NCBI RefSeq assembly: GCF_001297015.1
Contig: NZ_LIGE01000035.1
Location: 37,753-101,752, forward strand
Direction of reading: 5' to 3'
Origin: Pseudomonas sp. RIT-PI-r
GTDB lineage: Bacteria; Pseudomonadota; Gammaproteobacteria; Pseudomonadales; Pseudomonadaceae
Length of the DNA: 64,000 nucleotides
Below the pieces are notes generated by a model that was not told the DNA's origin, ran no database searches, and saw nothing but the letters and a program-made list of their open reading frames with translations. A program made the translations under genes and the position numbers. Numbering within the stretch: position 1 is the first letter of the stretch; every line of letters starts with the position of its first letter. Below, piece by piece: positions 35,983-44,304 of the stretch.

Positions 35983-37146
35983 ATGCACCGCTTTTTCGAG
36001 CAGCTCAGTTCCCGCATCATCGCGCCGTTCATGGGCGAATCCTCACGCAACAGCAAAGTCTGGCCGTGCCGCTGCGGTCAGTCGCTGTTCTTTCGCAACA
36101 GCCAGTGCCTGGCGTGTAATGCCTTGCTCGGTTATCAACCCGAAGAAAGTCGCCTGACCTCTCTGCAGCCGGGACCGTACGAGGGCACCTGGACGCTCGA
36201 CGCCGATCCCGACTCGGGATTGTTCCGCCGTTGCGCCAACCTCGACACCGCTGCTGCGTGCAACTGGCTGCTGCCGGCCAACGATCACGACAGCCTGTGC
36301 GTCGCCTGCAGCCTCAATCGCACCATCCCCGACCTGTCCGATCCAGACAACCCCGAGCGCTGGCGCAAAGTCGAAATCGCCAAGCGGCGTCTCGTCGCGC
36401 AACTGATTACCCTGGGCCTGACCGTCATCCCGAAAACCGTGGATGAAGACACCGGTCTGGCCTTCGATTTCATCGGTGTCGACCTCGAAGGCAATGCGCC
36501 GATGACCGGCCACGCCAACGGCCTGATCACCCTCGACATCAAAGAGGCTGACGACGCCCACCGCGAGCAGGTGAGGGCGGCGATGCATGAACCCTACCGC
36601 ACGCTGCTCGGGCATTTTCGCCATGAGGTCGGCCATTATTACTGGGATCGCCTGATCGCCAACGGCCCCTGGCTCGGTTCATTCCGAGATCTATTCGGCG
36701 ACGAGCGCGCCAGTTACGCCGAGGCGCTGGGTCGCCATTATCAACAAGGCGCGCCACTCGACTGGCCGCAACAATACGTCAGCGCCTACGCAACCATGCA
36801 CCCTTGGGAAGACTGGGCGGAAACCTGGGCGCACTACCTGCACATGATGGACGCCGTCGACACCGCACTGGGCTTCGGCATGAGCGCGCGGGAAATGGAT
36901 TTCGACTACCAGCCGTTTCCGACCAGCACGCTCTACGACCCTGAGCATCCCGGTGGCGCGGCGTTTCTGTCATTCGTCAATGCCTGGATTGAACTGGCCG
37001 GCATGCTCAACGAATTGTCGCGCAGCATGGGCCAGCCGGATTTCTACCCGTTCGTGCTGCCGGCACCGGCGATTGCCAAGTTGCACTTCATTCATCTGGT
37101 GATCCAGCAGGCGGGCGGCAGGGCGGACGAGGTTCTGGCCCTGTAG
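35983..37146 (+). CDS. Putative zinc-binding metallopeptidase with N-terminal zinc ribbon
   Basis: The 387-aa product has cysteines CRC-x12-CLAC near residues 30-47 (a likely zinc ribbon) and more cysteines later (RRCANLD, SLCVACSLN). A zincin-like motif HEVGHYYWD follows near residue 214, with PWEDWAETWAHYLH, whose D/E could be the third ligand, downstream. This matches the family called putative zinc-binding metallopeptidase (Pfam Peptidase_Mx). No signal peptide is seen, so it should be cytoplasmic. The substrate is unknown. P. aeruginosa PA1530 occupies this position. Confidence 0.8.
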   Translation: MHRFFEQLSSRIIAPFMGESSRNSKVWPCRCGQSLFFRNSQCLACNALLGYQPEESRLTSLQPGPYEGTWTLDADPDSGLFRRCANLDTAAACNWLLPANDHDSLCVACSLNRTIPDLSDPDNPERWRKVEIAKRRLVAQLITLGLTVIPKTVDEDTGLAFDFIGVDLEGNAPMTGHANGLITLDIKEADDAHREQVRAAMHEPYRTLLGHFRHEVGHYYWDRLIANGPWLGSFRDLFGDERASYAEALGRHYQQGAPLDWPQQYVSAYATMHPWEDWAETWAHYLHMMDAVDTALGFGMSAREMDFDYQPFPTSTLYDPEHPGGAAFLSFVNAWIELAGMLNELSRSMGQPDFYPFVLPAPAIAKLHFIHLVIQQAGGRADEVLAL

Positions 37147-37226
37147 GAGCTGCCGAAGGCTCGGGCCGCGATCGGACGATCTTTATGTCCTTGAAGCGAT
37201 TCATATTTTTAATCTACAACCAACGG

Positions 37227-37254
37227 TTGTAACTTCGTCTCAGATAGGTACAAT
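37227..37254 (+). promoter_or_regulatory. Promoter of the 4.5S RNA gene
   Basis: TTGTAA, 16 bases, then TACAAT give a sigma70-like promoter, followed by a GC-rich discriminator (GGCGCGGCTCGCC) as in stable RNA genes. The mature RNA begins about 32 bases after the -10 box, which leaves a short 5' leader to be trimmed. Confidence 0.6.
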
Positions 37255-37285
37255 GGCGCGGCTCGCCGACAGGCAAGCGTCGTTA

Positions 37286-37398
37286 TGGTGACCCCATCGG
37301 TCCCCCCGCAACGATTACCCGTGAACCTGGTCAGAGCCGGAAGGCAGCAGCCACAGCGGGAACATTGTGTGCCGGGGTGTGGCTGGTGGGGTTACCAC
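37286..37398 (+). ncRNA. ffs: 4.5S RNA, signal recognition particle RNA (small bacterial type)
   Basis: The RNA pairs with Ffh to target membrane proteins to the translocon. The sequence has the universal SRP core: CAGAGCCGGAAGGCAGCAGC (symmetric loop and GGAA tetraloop) facing GTGTGCCGGGGTGTGGCTGG. The ends pair: TGGTGACCCCA (37286-37296) with TGGGGTTACCA (37387-37397). CCGCAACG near 37307 is also conserved. Length about 113 nt is normal. The exact ends are estimated from pairing. Pseudomonads carry ffs between the metallopeptidase gene and dnaX. Confidence 0.94.
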
Positions 37399-37429
37399 CT
37401 TAACGAACAATCGAACGCTTCAACCAGAA

Positions 37430-37458
37430 CTGCATGGGTTTCGCCCACTGCGGTTTTT
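37430..37458 (+). terminator. Intrinsic terminator of the 4.5S RNA gene
   Basis: CTGCATGGGTTTCGCCCACTGCGG is followed by seven T. The stem GCA-TGGG / CCCA-TGC has one bulged base. Confidence 0.85.
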
Positions 37459-37494
37459 TTGTGTCTGCGATTTGTCAGGTCGGCACAAATTCCT

Positions 37495-37583
37495 TGTAGG
37501 AGTGAGCCTGCTCGCGATGGCGGTGTGTCAGTCAGTTCATTTTTGGGAGACAGGACGCCATCGCGAGCAGGCTCACTCCTACA
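37495..37583. repeat. REP doublet, family A
   Basis: Inverted TGTAGGAGTGAGCCTGCTCG units with a 40-base core lie between the 4.5S RNA terminator and the convergent substrate-binding protein gene. A lone family C half (GTAGGAGCTGCCGAAGGCT) occurs at 37144, right after the metallopeptidase stop. Confidence 0.87.
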
Positions 37584-37587
37584 GGGG

Positions 37588-38337
37588 TTATGGGGTGCCT
37601 TCAGAGGATCCGGTATAGAGCCGGATAATCTCATCAATCTCCCCCGACATCTTCATCCGCAACAACGTGCGCAATATCCGTTGCACCGGTACCTTCGGAT
37701 CATTGCGCACATAGCAACCGACCTTCTGCTCCTGCAGCACCGCCACCCCTTGCAGTTGCTGCTCCGGCATCAACCGCTGGTTAAACCAGTCCAGCGTCCA
37801 CTGATTACTCACCGCATAGCGATAACGCCCGGCCATCAGCTTCTCCAGCACCTGTTCTTGGTTGCGCGCATCTTCGCGCTGCAGTCGATCAGCATCAAAC
37901 AACGGTTGCAGGGTCGGGTAGGTGTAGCCGAGAACGGTGCCGATGGATTGGCGGGGCAAATGCGCAGGGTCGGCGCTGGCGGGTTGATCCTTGCGGCTGA
38001 TCAACAGATCGCGCTGGAAGAACAGCGGAAGGCTCCAGATGTAATCCCCTGACTGATTCGGCAGCCACGACTGCGCGGCATAGCAGCGCACATCAATCTC
38101 GCCGTGCTCCATAGACGTCTGCACGCGGGCGCGGGGCAGGACGTGAAACTCGGCCGGTACGCCGACCTGCGTGGCCAGGCTGAGCATCAGATCATAGAGA
38201 ATGCCCTGAGTCGGGCGGCCGCGTTCGTATTGCACCATCGGCATGGCCCAGCTGTCGGGCATGGCGAAGCGCAACGGGGTTTCCGCTGCCGTCACATTCA
38301 GGCTGATTCCCAGCAACGCCCCCACAGCCCACCGCAT
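37588..38337 (-). CDS. Orphan periplasmic substrate-binding protein (SBP_bac_3-like)
   Basis: The 249-aa product has a signal peptide (MRWAVGALLGISLNVTAAE, cut after about residue 18). The fold resembles amino-acid-type binding proteins (LRFAMPDSWAMP, GILYDLMLSLATQVGVPAEF, GEIDVRCYA, ISRKDQPASADPAHLPRQSI). No permease or ATPase gene is nearby, so it may serve a distant transporter or a sensor. The ligand cannot be told from sequence. It is divergent from dnaX with 145 bases between. Confidence 0.82.
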   Translation of the reverse strand: MRWAVGALLGISLNVTAAETPLRFAMPDSWAMPMVQYERGRPTQGILYDLMLSLATQVGVPAEFHVLPRARVQTSMEHGEIDVRCYAAQSWLPNQSGDYIWSLPLFFQRDLLISRKDQPASADPAHLPRQSIGTVLGYTYPTLQPLFDADRLQREDARNQEQVLEKLMAGRYRYAVSNQWTLDWFNQRLMPEQQLQGVAVLQEQKVGCYVRNDPKVPVQRILRTLLRMKMSGEIDEIIRLYTGSSEGTP

Positions 38338-38482
38338 AAACGCTCCGGTAATTCCCGCTCCTGAGCCGATAAAAGCCTCTGCTGATGCAGCTTAGCCATA
38401 TTAGACGAGGACACCGGATGCAATTTTGCCCTTGCTCCGCTAGCATTAGCCGCTTCTGCTTCCTTCGCTGCGACGGTTTTCG

Positions 38483-40585
38483 ATGAGTTATCAGGTTCTT
38501 GCACGTAAATGGCGTCCGCGCTCGTTCCGCGAAATGGTCGGCCAGACCCATGTGCTCAAGGCTCTGATCAATGCCTTGGACAGCCAGCGGCTGCACCACG
38601 CGTACCTGTTCACCGGTACGCGCGGGGTGGGTAAAACCACGATTGCGCGGATCATTGCCAAATGCCTGAACTGTGAGACAGGTATCACTTCCAGCCCGTG
38701 CGGCGAGTGCTCGGTGTGCCGGGAAATCGACGAAGGTCGTTTCGTCGACCTGATCGAGATCGACGCCGCGAGCCGCACCAAGGTCGAAGACACCCGCGAG
38801 CTGCTCGACAACGTGCAGTACGCGCCGAGCCGTGGGCGCTTCAAGGTCTATCTGATCGACGAAGTGCACATGCTTTCCAGCCATTCCTTCAATGCGCTGC
38901 TGAAAACCCTTGAAGAGCCGCCGCCGTACGTCAAGTTCATCCTCGCGACCACTGATCCGCAGAAACTTCCGGCAACGATTTTGTCGCGCTGCCTGCAGTT
39001 CTCGCTGAAGAACATGACGCCGGAGCGCGTGGTCGAGCATTTGACCCACGTCCTCACTGCCGAAAACGTGCCGTTCGAAGACGATGCACTGTGGCTGCTC
39101 GGTCGCGCCGCTGACGGTTCGATGCGGGATGCCATGAGCCTGACCGATCAGGCGATCGCCTTCGGTGAAGGCAAGGTGCTCGCTACCGACGTACGGGCGA
39201 TGCTCGGCACGCTGGATCATGGTCAGGTCTATGATGTCCTGCATTCGTTGATCGAGGGGGACGCCAAAGCGCTACTCGAAGGCGTGCGTCACCTGGCCGA
39301 ACAAGGCCCGGACTGGAACGGCGTGCTCTCGGAAATTCTCAACGTGCTGCACCGTGTGGCCATCGCTCAGGCGCTGCCGGAAGGTGTCGACAACGGCCAT
39401 GGCGACCGCGATCGCGTGTTGGCACTGGCGCAGGCCTTGCCAGCCGAAGACGTGCAGTTCTATTACCAGATGGGCCTGATCGGTCGCCGCGATTTGCCGC
39501 TGGCGCCGGATCCGCGCGGTGGGTTCGAGATGGTCCTGCTGCGGATGCTCGCCTTCCGGCCCGCTGATACAGCGGACGCGCCGAGGCAACCGCTAAAGCC
39601 AGTGGGGATCAGCCAGGCCACAGTTGATTCCGCAAACTCAGTGGCTGCCGCGCCTGAACCTGCGCCGGTAGTCGCTGCTGCTGTTGCGCCGGCTCCAGCT
39701 CCGGCACCCGTGGCGGTACCAGCGCCTGCACCGGCTCCCGAGCCCGCGCCGGTTGCTCCTGTTGCCGCGCCAGAACCTGAGCCCGCGCCTGTCGTTGCCG
39801 AAGCCGTCGTCGACCTGCCGTGGAATGACCCGGTAGAGCCCGAGACGGAGCCAGAGCCCGAACCCGCGCAGCAACCTGCCGTCGAACCGGTGCTGGAAAC
39901 CGCCGCCGAGCAACCCGAGTTGCCGCCGATGCCGTTGCCGACCCCGGACAGCGTCGTTCCGCAGGCCCCAGAATGGGCTGCAGCACCGATTCCCGAGCCT
40001 TCGGTCGCCGACGTCGATGCCGCTACACCAGGCATGGACCTGGACGACGAGCCGCCGCTCGACGAGGACTATATCGAACCGGACATGGATTCGGCTTACA
40101 GCTACCTCGACGAACTGGCTAGTGAACACGCTGCCGAGCCAGCCCCTGAGCCCGAGCCAGAACCGGCTGCGGCACCGGCCACCGGTCTGGCATTGCAATG
40201 GCTGGAGCTGTTCCCGAAATTGCCGATCTCCGGCATGACCGGCAGCATCGCCGCCAATTGCACGTTGATCGGCGTCGATGGCGACCATTGGCTGATGCAC
40301 CTCGACCCGGCGCACAGCGCACTGTTCAACGCCACGCAACAGCGTCGTCTCAACGATGCGTTGAACCAGTTCCACGGTCGCACGTTGACCCTGACCATCG
40401 AGCTGATCAAGCCCGAGCAGGAAACCCCGGCTCAGGCCGCGTCCCGTCGCCGTGCCAACCGTCAGCGTGAGGCGGAGGAATCGATCCATGGTGATCCGTT
40501 CATCCAGCAGATGGTGCAGCAGTTCGGTGCCGTCGTGCGACACGATACTATTGAACCTGTCGATGCCTTGGTCGCCCAAGGCTAA
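38483..40585 (+). CDS. dnaX: DNA polymerase III subunits gamma/tau
   Basis: DnaX is the clamp-loader ATPase that ties the polymerase cores together. The 700-aa product has Walker A (GTRGVGKTT), a zinc-binding C-x8-CGECSVC stretch, IDEVHMLS (Walker B) and the SRC box (LSRCLQFSL). Residues about 390-560 are a Pro/Ala/Glu linker (APAPAPVAVPAPAPAPEP). The tau-specific C-terminal domains follow. I see no A-AAA-AAG slippery heptamer in the linker, so the E. coli way of making gamma by frameshift is not evident here. A hairpin follows, then ybaB. Confidence 0.95.
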   Translation: MSYQVLARKWRPRSFREMVGQTHVLKALINALDSQRLHHAYLFTGTRGVGKTTIARIIAKCLNCETGITSSPCGECSVCREIDEGRFVDLIEIDAASRTKVEDTRELLDNVQYAPSRGRFKVYLIDEVHMLSSHSFNALLKTLEEPPPYVKFILATTDPQKLPATILSRCLQFSLKNMTPERVVEHLTHVLTAENVPFEDDALWLLGRAADGSMRDAMSLTDQAIAFGEGKVLATDVRAMLGTLDHGQVYDVLHSLIEGDAKALLEGVRHLAEQGPDWNGVLSEILNVLHRVAIAQALPEGVDNGHGDRDRVLALAQALPAEDVQFYYQMGLIGRRDLPLAPDPRGGFEMVLLRMLAFRPADTADAPRQPLKPVGISQATVDSANSVAAAPEPAPVVAAAVAPAPAPAPVAVPAPAPAPEPAPVAPVAAPEPEPAPVVAEAVVDLPWNDPVEPETEPEPEPAQQPAVEPVLETAAEQPELPPMPLPTPDSVVPQAPEWAAAPIPEPSVADVDAATPGMDLDDEPPLDEDYIEPDMDSAYSYLDELASEHAAEPAPEPEPEPAAAPATGLALQWLELFPKLPISGMTGSIAANCTLIGVDGDHWLMHLDPAHSALFNATQQRRLNDALNQFHGRTLTLTIELIKPEQETPAQAASRRRANRQREAEESIHGDPFIQQMVQQFGAVVRHDTIEPVDALVAQG

Positions 40586-40596
40586 TAACTGAAGGT

Positions 40597-40625
40597 GCCT
40601 GGCCTCGAAGGCCGGGCGCTGTTTT
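40597..40625 (+). terminator. Hairpin with short T-run after dnaX
   Basis: GCCTGGCCT, loop CGA, AGGCCGGGC, then GCTGTTTT. The stem is strong but the T-run is short, so some transcription may pass to ybaB. Confidence 0.5.
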
Positions 40626-40652
40626 GATCCAAGTACTTTTGAGGTGATTCCC

Positions 40653-40991
40653 ATGATGAAAGGTGGCATGGCCGGCCTGATGAAGCAGGCGCAGCAGATG
40701 CAGGAAAAAATGGCCAAGATGCAGGAAGAACTGGCCAACGCTGAAGTCACCGGCAAGGCCGGCGGCGACATGGTCACCGTGGTGATGACCGGTCGTCACG
40801 ACGTCAAAAGCGTGAGCATCGACCCAAGCCTGGTCGAAGGCATGAGCGAAGACGACAAAGAAATGCTGGAAGCGGTCATTGCCTCCGCCGTCAACGACGC
40901 TGTGCGCAAGATCGAAAAGAACAGCCAGGACAAAATGGGCAACATGACCGCCGGCATGAACCTGCCAGCCGGTATGAAACTGCCATTCTGA
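40653..40991 (+). CDS. ybaB: YbaB/EbfC family nucleoid-associated DNA-binding protein
   Basis: The 112-aa product has the family pattern: MMKGGMAGLMKQAQQMQEKM, then VTGKAGGDMVTVVMTGRHDV and a helical C-terminus. ATG 40653 follows GAGGTG at a good distance; a GTG at 40644 within that ribosome site is not the start. YbaB dimers bind DNA and often sit between dnaX and recR. Here a terminator and another gene come before recR. Confidence 0.94.
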   Translation: MMKGGMAGLMKQAQQMQEKMAKMQEELANAEVTGKAGGDMVTVVMTGRHDVKSVSIDPSLVEGMSEDDKEMLEAVIASAVNDAVRKIEKNSQDKMGNMTAGMNLPAGMKLPF

Positions 40992-41020
40992 TTCGCCAAT
41001 CGGCGGCAGATGAGCTACAC

Positions 41021-41049
41021 AAATGCCAGGCCTTGCGCCTGGCATTTTT
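41021..41049 (+). terminator. Intrinsic terminator of ybaB
   Basis: AAATGCCAGGC, a short CTTGC loop and GCCTGGCATTTTTG make a perfect 11-bp stem with a T-run. Confidence 0.9.
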
Positions 41050-41058
41050 GTTTCTGAC

Positions 41059-41091
41059 TGATCGTTCCCACGCGGAGCATGGGAACGATCA
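41059..41091. repeat. 33-bp palindrome TGATCGTTCCCACGC...
   Basis: TGATCGTTCCCACGC, GGA, GCATGGGAACGATCA: the same unit as 21595-21627 with one changed pair. It lies just after the ybaB terminator. Confidence 0.85.
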
Positions 41092-41183
41092 GCCCCGGCA
41101 CCTGAATAAACATCGAACGCGCAAAAGCCTCAACGGTCTGCTCCCTATACCCGCTGAATTCACACTTCACAGGAGACGCTGAC

Positions 41184-42218
41184 ATGTCCGACCCTCTCAC
41201 GCTCAACCAACGTTTCGTCCTCGCCTCGCGCCCGGTCGGCGCACCCACCCCGGAAAACTTTCGTCTCGAACGCGAGGCGCTGCCGGATCTTGCGGATGGC
41301 GAGGTGTTGCTGAAAACCCTGTACCTGTCCCTCGATCCCTACATGCGCGGACGCATGAGCGATGCACCGTCCTACGCTGCCCCGGTACAAATCGGCGAAG
41401 TGATGACCGGCGGCGCTGTCAGTCGTGTCGAGGATTCGCGTCATCCGAAATTCCATAAAGGTGATCTGGTCGTTGGCGCCACCGGCTGGCAGAGCCACAG
41501 CATCAGCGACGGCCGCAACATCATTCCGATCCCGGCCGGGCTGCCGAGCCCGTCGATGGCCCTGGGTGTGTTGGGCATGCCAGGCATGACCGCGTACATG
41601 GGGTTGATGGACATCGGTCAGCCTAAAGAAGGCGAAACGCTAGTCGTAGCCGCTGCATCCGGCGCGGTGGGCTCAGTGGTCGGTCAAGTGGCGAAGATCA
41701 AAGGCCTGCGGGCGGTCGGCGTGGCGGGCGGAGCCGAGAAGTGCAAATACGTGGTCGAGGAACTGGGTTTCGATGCCTGCATCGATCACAAGGCTGCCGA
41801 TTTTGCCGAGCAACTGGCCAAAGCCTGCCCTGATGGCATCGACATCTATTACGAAAACGTCGGTGGTCACGTATTCGATGCCGTAGTGCCGCTGCTTAAC
41901 CCAAAGGCGCGCATCCCGTTGTGCGGGCTGATTGCCGGTTACAACGCCTCCGAGGCGCCGCAAGGCCCGGATCGCCTGCCGATGCTGCAACGCACATTGT
42001 TGACCAAGCGCGTGCGCATTCAGGGCTTTATCGTGTTCGACGACTACGGTGATCGTCAGCCGGAGTTCATCAGCCACATGGTGCCGTGGGTGCGCGACGG
42101 CAAGGTGAAATTCCGCGAGGACGTGGTCGATGGTCTGGAGCAGGCGCCCGAGGCGTTTATCGGTCTGCTGGAAGGGCGCAACTTCGGCAAACTGGTGGTG
42201 CGGGTTGCACCGGACTGA
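41184..42218 (+). CDS. NADP-dependent oxidoreductase (zinc-free MDR family)
   Basis: The 344-aa product belongs to the medium-chain reductases without zinc, related to leukotriene B4 dehydrogenase and curcumin reductase. Motifs: NQRFVLASRPVGAPTPENF, SLDPYMRGRM, GMPGMTAYMGLMDIGQPK, AAASGAVGSVVGQVAKIKG (NADP-binding) and YYENVGGHVFDAVVPLLN. It probably reduces the double bond of alkenals or enones; the natural substrate is not clear. AGGAGA precedes the ATG. It separates ybaB from recR, which are neighbours in P. aeruginosa. Confidence 0.9.
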   Translation: MSDPLTLNQRFVLASRPVGAPTPENFRLEREALPDLADGEVLLKTLYLSLDPYMRGRMSDAPSYAAPVQIGEVMTGGAVSRVEDSRHPKFHKGDLVVGATGWQSHSISDGRNIIPIPAGLPSPSMALGVLGMPGMTAYMGLMDIGQPKEGETLVVAAASGAVGSVVGQVAKIKGLRAVGVAGGAEKCKYVVEELGFDACIDHKAADFAEQLAKACPDGIDIYYENVGGHVFDAVVPLLNPKARIPLCGLIAGYNASEAPQGPDRLPMLQRTLLTKRVRIQGFIVFDDYGDRQPEFISHMVPWVRDGKVKFREDVVDGLEQAPEAFIGLLEGRNFGKLVVRVAPD

Positions 42219-42284
42219 GTATTTGACGCTGGCCAGAGGCGCGGGTATAAACCGCGTCTCGTTGTTTTGTCGGACTTTTTACCC

Positions 42285-42887
42285 ATGAGCTTCAGCCCTT
42301 TGATTCGCCAACTGATCGACGCGCTGCGCACCTTGCCGGGCGTGGGTCAGAAAACCGCCCAGCGCATGGCGTTGCAGATGCTCGAGCGTGACCGCAGCGG
42401 CGGCTTGCGCCTGGCGCAGGCCCTCAGCCAGGCCATGGAAGGCGTCGGGCACTGCCGTCAGTGCCGCACGCTGACCGAAGACGATCTGTGCCCGCAATGC
42501 GCCGATACCCGCCGCGACGACACGTTGCTGTGCGTGGTGGAAGGGCCGATGGATGTGTATGCCGTCGAGCAGACCGGCTTCCGTGGGCGCTACTTTGTGC
42601 TCAAGGGGCATTTGTCGCCGCTCGATGGCCTCGGGCCTGAGGCGATCGGCATTCCGCAGTTGATGACGCGGATTGAAGAAGCGGGGACGTTTACCGAAGT
42701 GATTCTCGCAACCAACCCGACCGTGGAAGGTGAGGCAACAGCGCATTACATCGCGCAGTTGTTGCAGAACAAAGGCCTGATCGCGTCGCGCATTGCCCAT
42801 GGGGTGCCGTTGGGCGGTGAGCTGGAACTGGTCGATGGCGGCACGCTGGCGCATTCGTTTGCCGGGCGCAAACCCATTTCTCTCTGA
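42285..42887 (+). CDS. recR: Recombination mediator RecR
   Basis: RecR works with RecF and RecO to load RecA at gaps. The 200-aa product has a helix-hairpin-helix (LRTLPGVGQKTAQRMA), a zinc finger (CRQCRTLTEDDLCPQC) and a Toprim domain (LCVVEGPMDVYAVEQTG, VILATNPTVEGEATA). ATG 42285 (MSFSPLIRQ) is the family start; an in-frame start at 42267 is not needed. Confidence 0.96.
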   Translation: MSFSPLIRQLIDALRTLPGVGQKTAQRMALQMLERDRSGGLRLAQALSQAMEGVGHCRQCRTLTEDDLCPQCADTRRDDTLLCVVEGPMDVYAVEQTGFRGRYFVLKGHLSPLDGLGPEAIGIPQLMTRIEEAGTFTEVILATNPTVEGEATAHYIAQLLQNKGLIASRIAHGVPLGGELELVDGGTLAHSFAGRKPISL

Positions 42888-42891
42888 TAAA

Positions 42892-42978
42892 AATCAAAAG
42901 ATCGCAGCCTTCGGCAGCTCCTACAGGGAAACGCGTATTTCCAATGTAGGAGCTGCCGAAGGCTGCGATCTTTTGATC
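42892..42978. repeat. REP doublet, family C
   Basis: ATCAAAAGATCGCAGCCTTC...CTCCTACA and its inverted copy (TGTAGGAGCTGCCGAAGGCT...GATC) surround a 20-base core containing ACGCGTATTTCC. It starts 4 bases after the recR stop. Confidence 0.88.
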
Positions 42979-43044
42979 TTCTGCATCTTGTAAACCAAGC
43001 AAGCGCTCGGTTAAGTTCGGCGAACCCTTCCGTGGAGCTCGCCC

Positions 43045-44193
43045 ATGCTTGCCTTTCAGGAATACTTCGATCCCAGCCACCAATTGGTCCGCGACAGTGT
43101 CCGACGTTTCGTCGAACGCGAGATCCTGCCGGACATCGATCAGTGGGAAGAAGCCGCAAGCTTCCCCCGTGAGCTGTACCTGAAAGCTGGCGCCGCCGGC
43201 ATCCTCGGCATCGGTTACCCCGAGGCGCTGGGTGGCAGCCATGAACGCGATCTGTTCGCCAAGGTTGCCGCCAGTGAGGAACTGATGCGCTGTGGCTCAG
43301 GCGGGCTGGTAGCAGGGCTTGGCTCGCTGGATATCGGTTTGCCGCCGATCGTCAAATGGGCCCGTCCCCAGGTGCGGGATCGTGTTGTGCCTCAAGTGCT
43401 TGGCGGCGAGAAAATCAGCGCCTTGGCAGTCACCGAACCCGGTGGTGGCTCTGACGTTGCCAACCTGCAAACCCGCGCCGTGCGCGACGGCGATGTCTAC
43501 CGGGTCAGCGGCAGCAAAACCTTTATCACCAGTGGCGTGCGCGCGGATTTCTACACCGTCGCGGTGCGTACCGGTGCGCCGGGTTTCGGCGGTATCAGTC
43601 TGTTGTTGATCGAGAAGGGCACGCCCGGTTTCACCGTCGGCCGTCAGCTTAAGAAAATGGGCTGGTGGGCGTCGGACACCGCTGAATTGTTCTTCGACGA
43701 TTGCCGTGTACCTGTGGGCAATCTGATCGGCGCCGAGAACATGGGCTTCGCCTGCATCATGGGCAACTTTCAGAGCGAACGACTGGCGCTGGCACTGATG
43801 GCCAACATGACCTCACAGCTTGCGCTGGAACAGAGCCTGAAATGGGCGCGCGAGCGTGAAGCGTTTGGCAAACCGATCGGCAAGTTTCAGGTGATCAAAC
43901 ATCGGCTCGCCGAGATGGCGACTGCACTGGAGGTATCGCGGGAGTTCACTTACCGGCAAGCGGCGAAGATGGCGGCGGGGCAGAGTGTGATCAAGGAGAT
44001 TTCCATGGCGAAGAACTTTGCCACGGACACTTCGGACCGGATCACCACCGAGGCGGTGCAGATTCTGGGTGGGTTGGGTTATATGCGTGAGAGTCTGGTG
44101 GAACGGCTGTATCGGGATAACCGCATTCTGTCGATTGGCGGCGGGACGCGGGAGGTGATGAACGAGATCATCAGTAAGCAGATGGGGCTTTGA
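43045..44193 (+). CDS. Acyl-CoA dehydrogenase family protein
   Basis: The 382-aa flavoenzyme has an N-terminal helical domain, LAVTEPGGGSDVANLQT (FAD/substrate loop), GSKTFITSG, REREAFGKPI and QILGGLGYMRESLVERLYRD. The common catalytic glutamate of the YEGT loop is missing: the sequence there is SIGGGTREVM. Instead E245 in FQSERLALAL lines up with the base used by isovaleryl-CoA and long-chain dehydrogenases, so activity is still expected. The substrate is not known. PA1535 is the likely counterpart. Confidence 0.9.
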   Translation: MLAFQEYFDPSHQLVRDSVRRFVEREILPDIDQWEEAASFPRELYLKAGAAGILGIGYPEALGGSHERDLFAKVAASEELMRCGSGGLVAGLGSLDIGLPPIVKWARPQVRDRVVPQVLGGEKISALAVTEPGGGSDVANLQTRAVRDGDVYRVSGSKTFITSGVRADFYTVAVRTGAPGFGGISLLLIEKGTPGFTVGRQLKKMGWWASDTAELFFDDCRVPVGNLIGAENMGFACIMGNFQSERLALALMANMTSQLALEQSLKWAREREAFGKPIGKFQVIKHRLAEMATALEVSREFTYRQAAKMAAGQSVIKEISMAKNFATDTSDRITTEAVQILGGLGYMRESLVERLYRDNRILSIGGGTREVMNEIISKQMGL

Positions 44194-44217
44194 ATGGTTG
44201 CTGGGGCTACTGGCCTC

Positions 44218-44284
44218 ATCGCGAGCAGGCTCACTCCTACAGGGGGAACGCATTCCAAATTGTAGGAGTGAGCCTGCTCGCGAT
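44218..44284. repeat. REP doublet, family A
   Basis: ATCGCGAGCAGGCTCACTCC...ACGCATTCCAAAT... and an inverted copy, nearly the same as 4441-4506. It separates the convergent acyl-CoA dehydrogenase gene and apt. Confidence 0.87.
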
Positions 44285-44304
44285 GGCGGCCTGAAGGGCG
44301 CTAC

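Noticed and set aside
39640..39850. Repetitive GCGCCGGCTCC-like DNA in dnaX that could be taken for a tandem array
   Set aside because: It encodes the Pro/Ala linker of tau in frame. There are no spaced identical repeats, so it is not a CRISPR or satellite.
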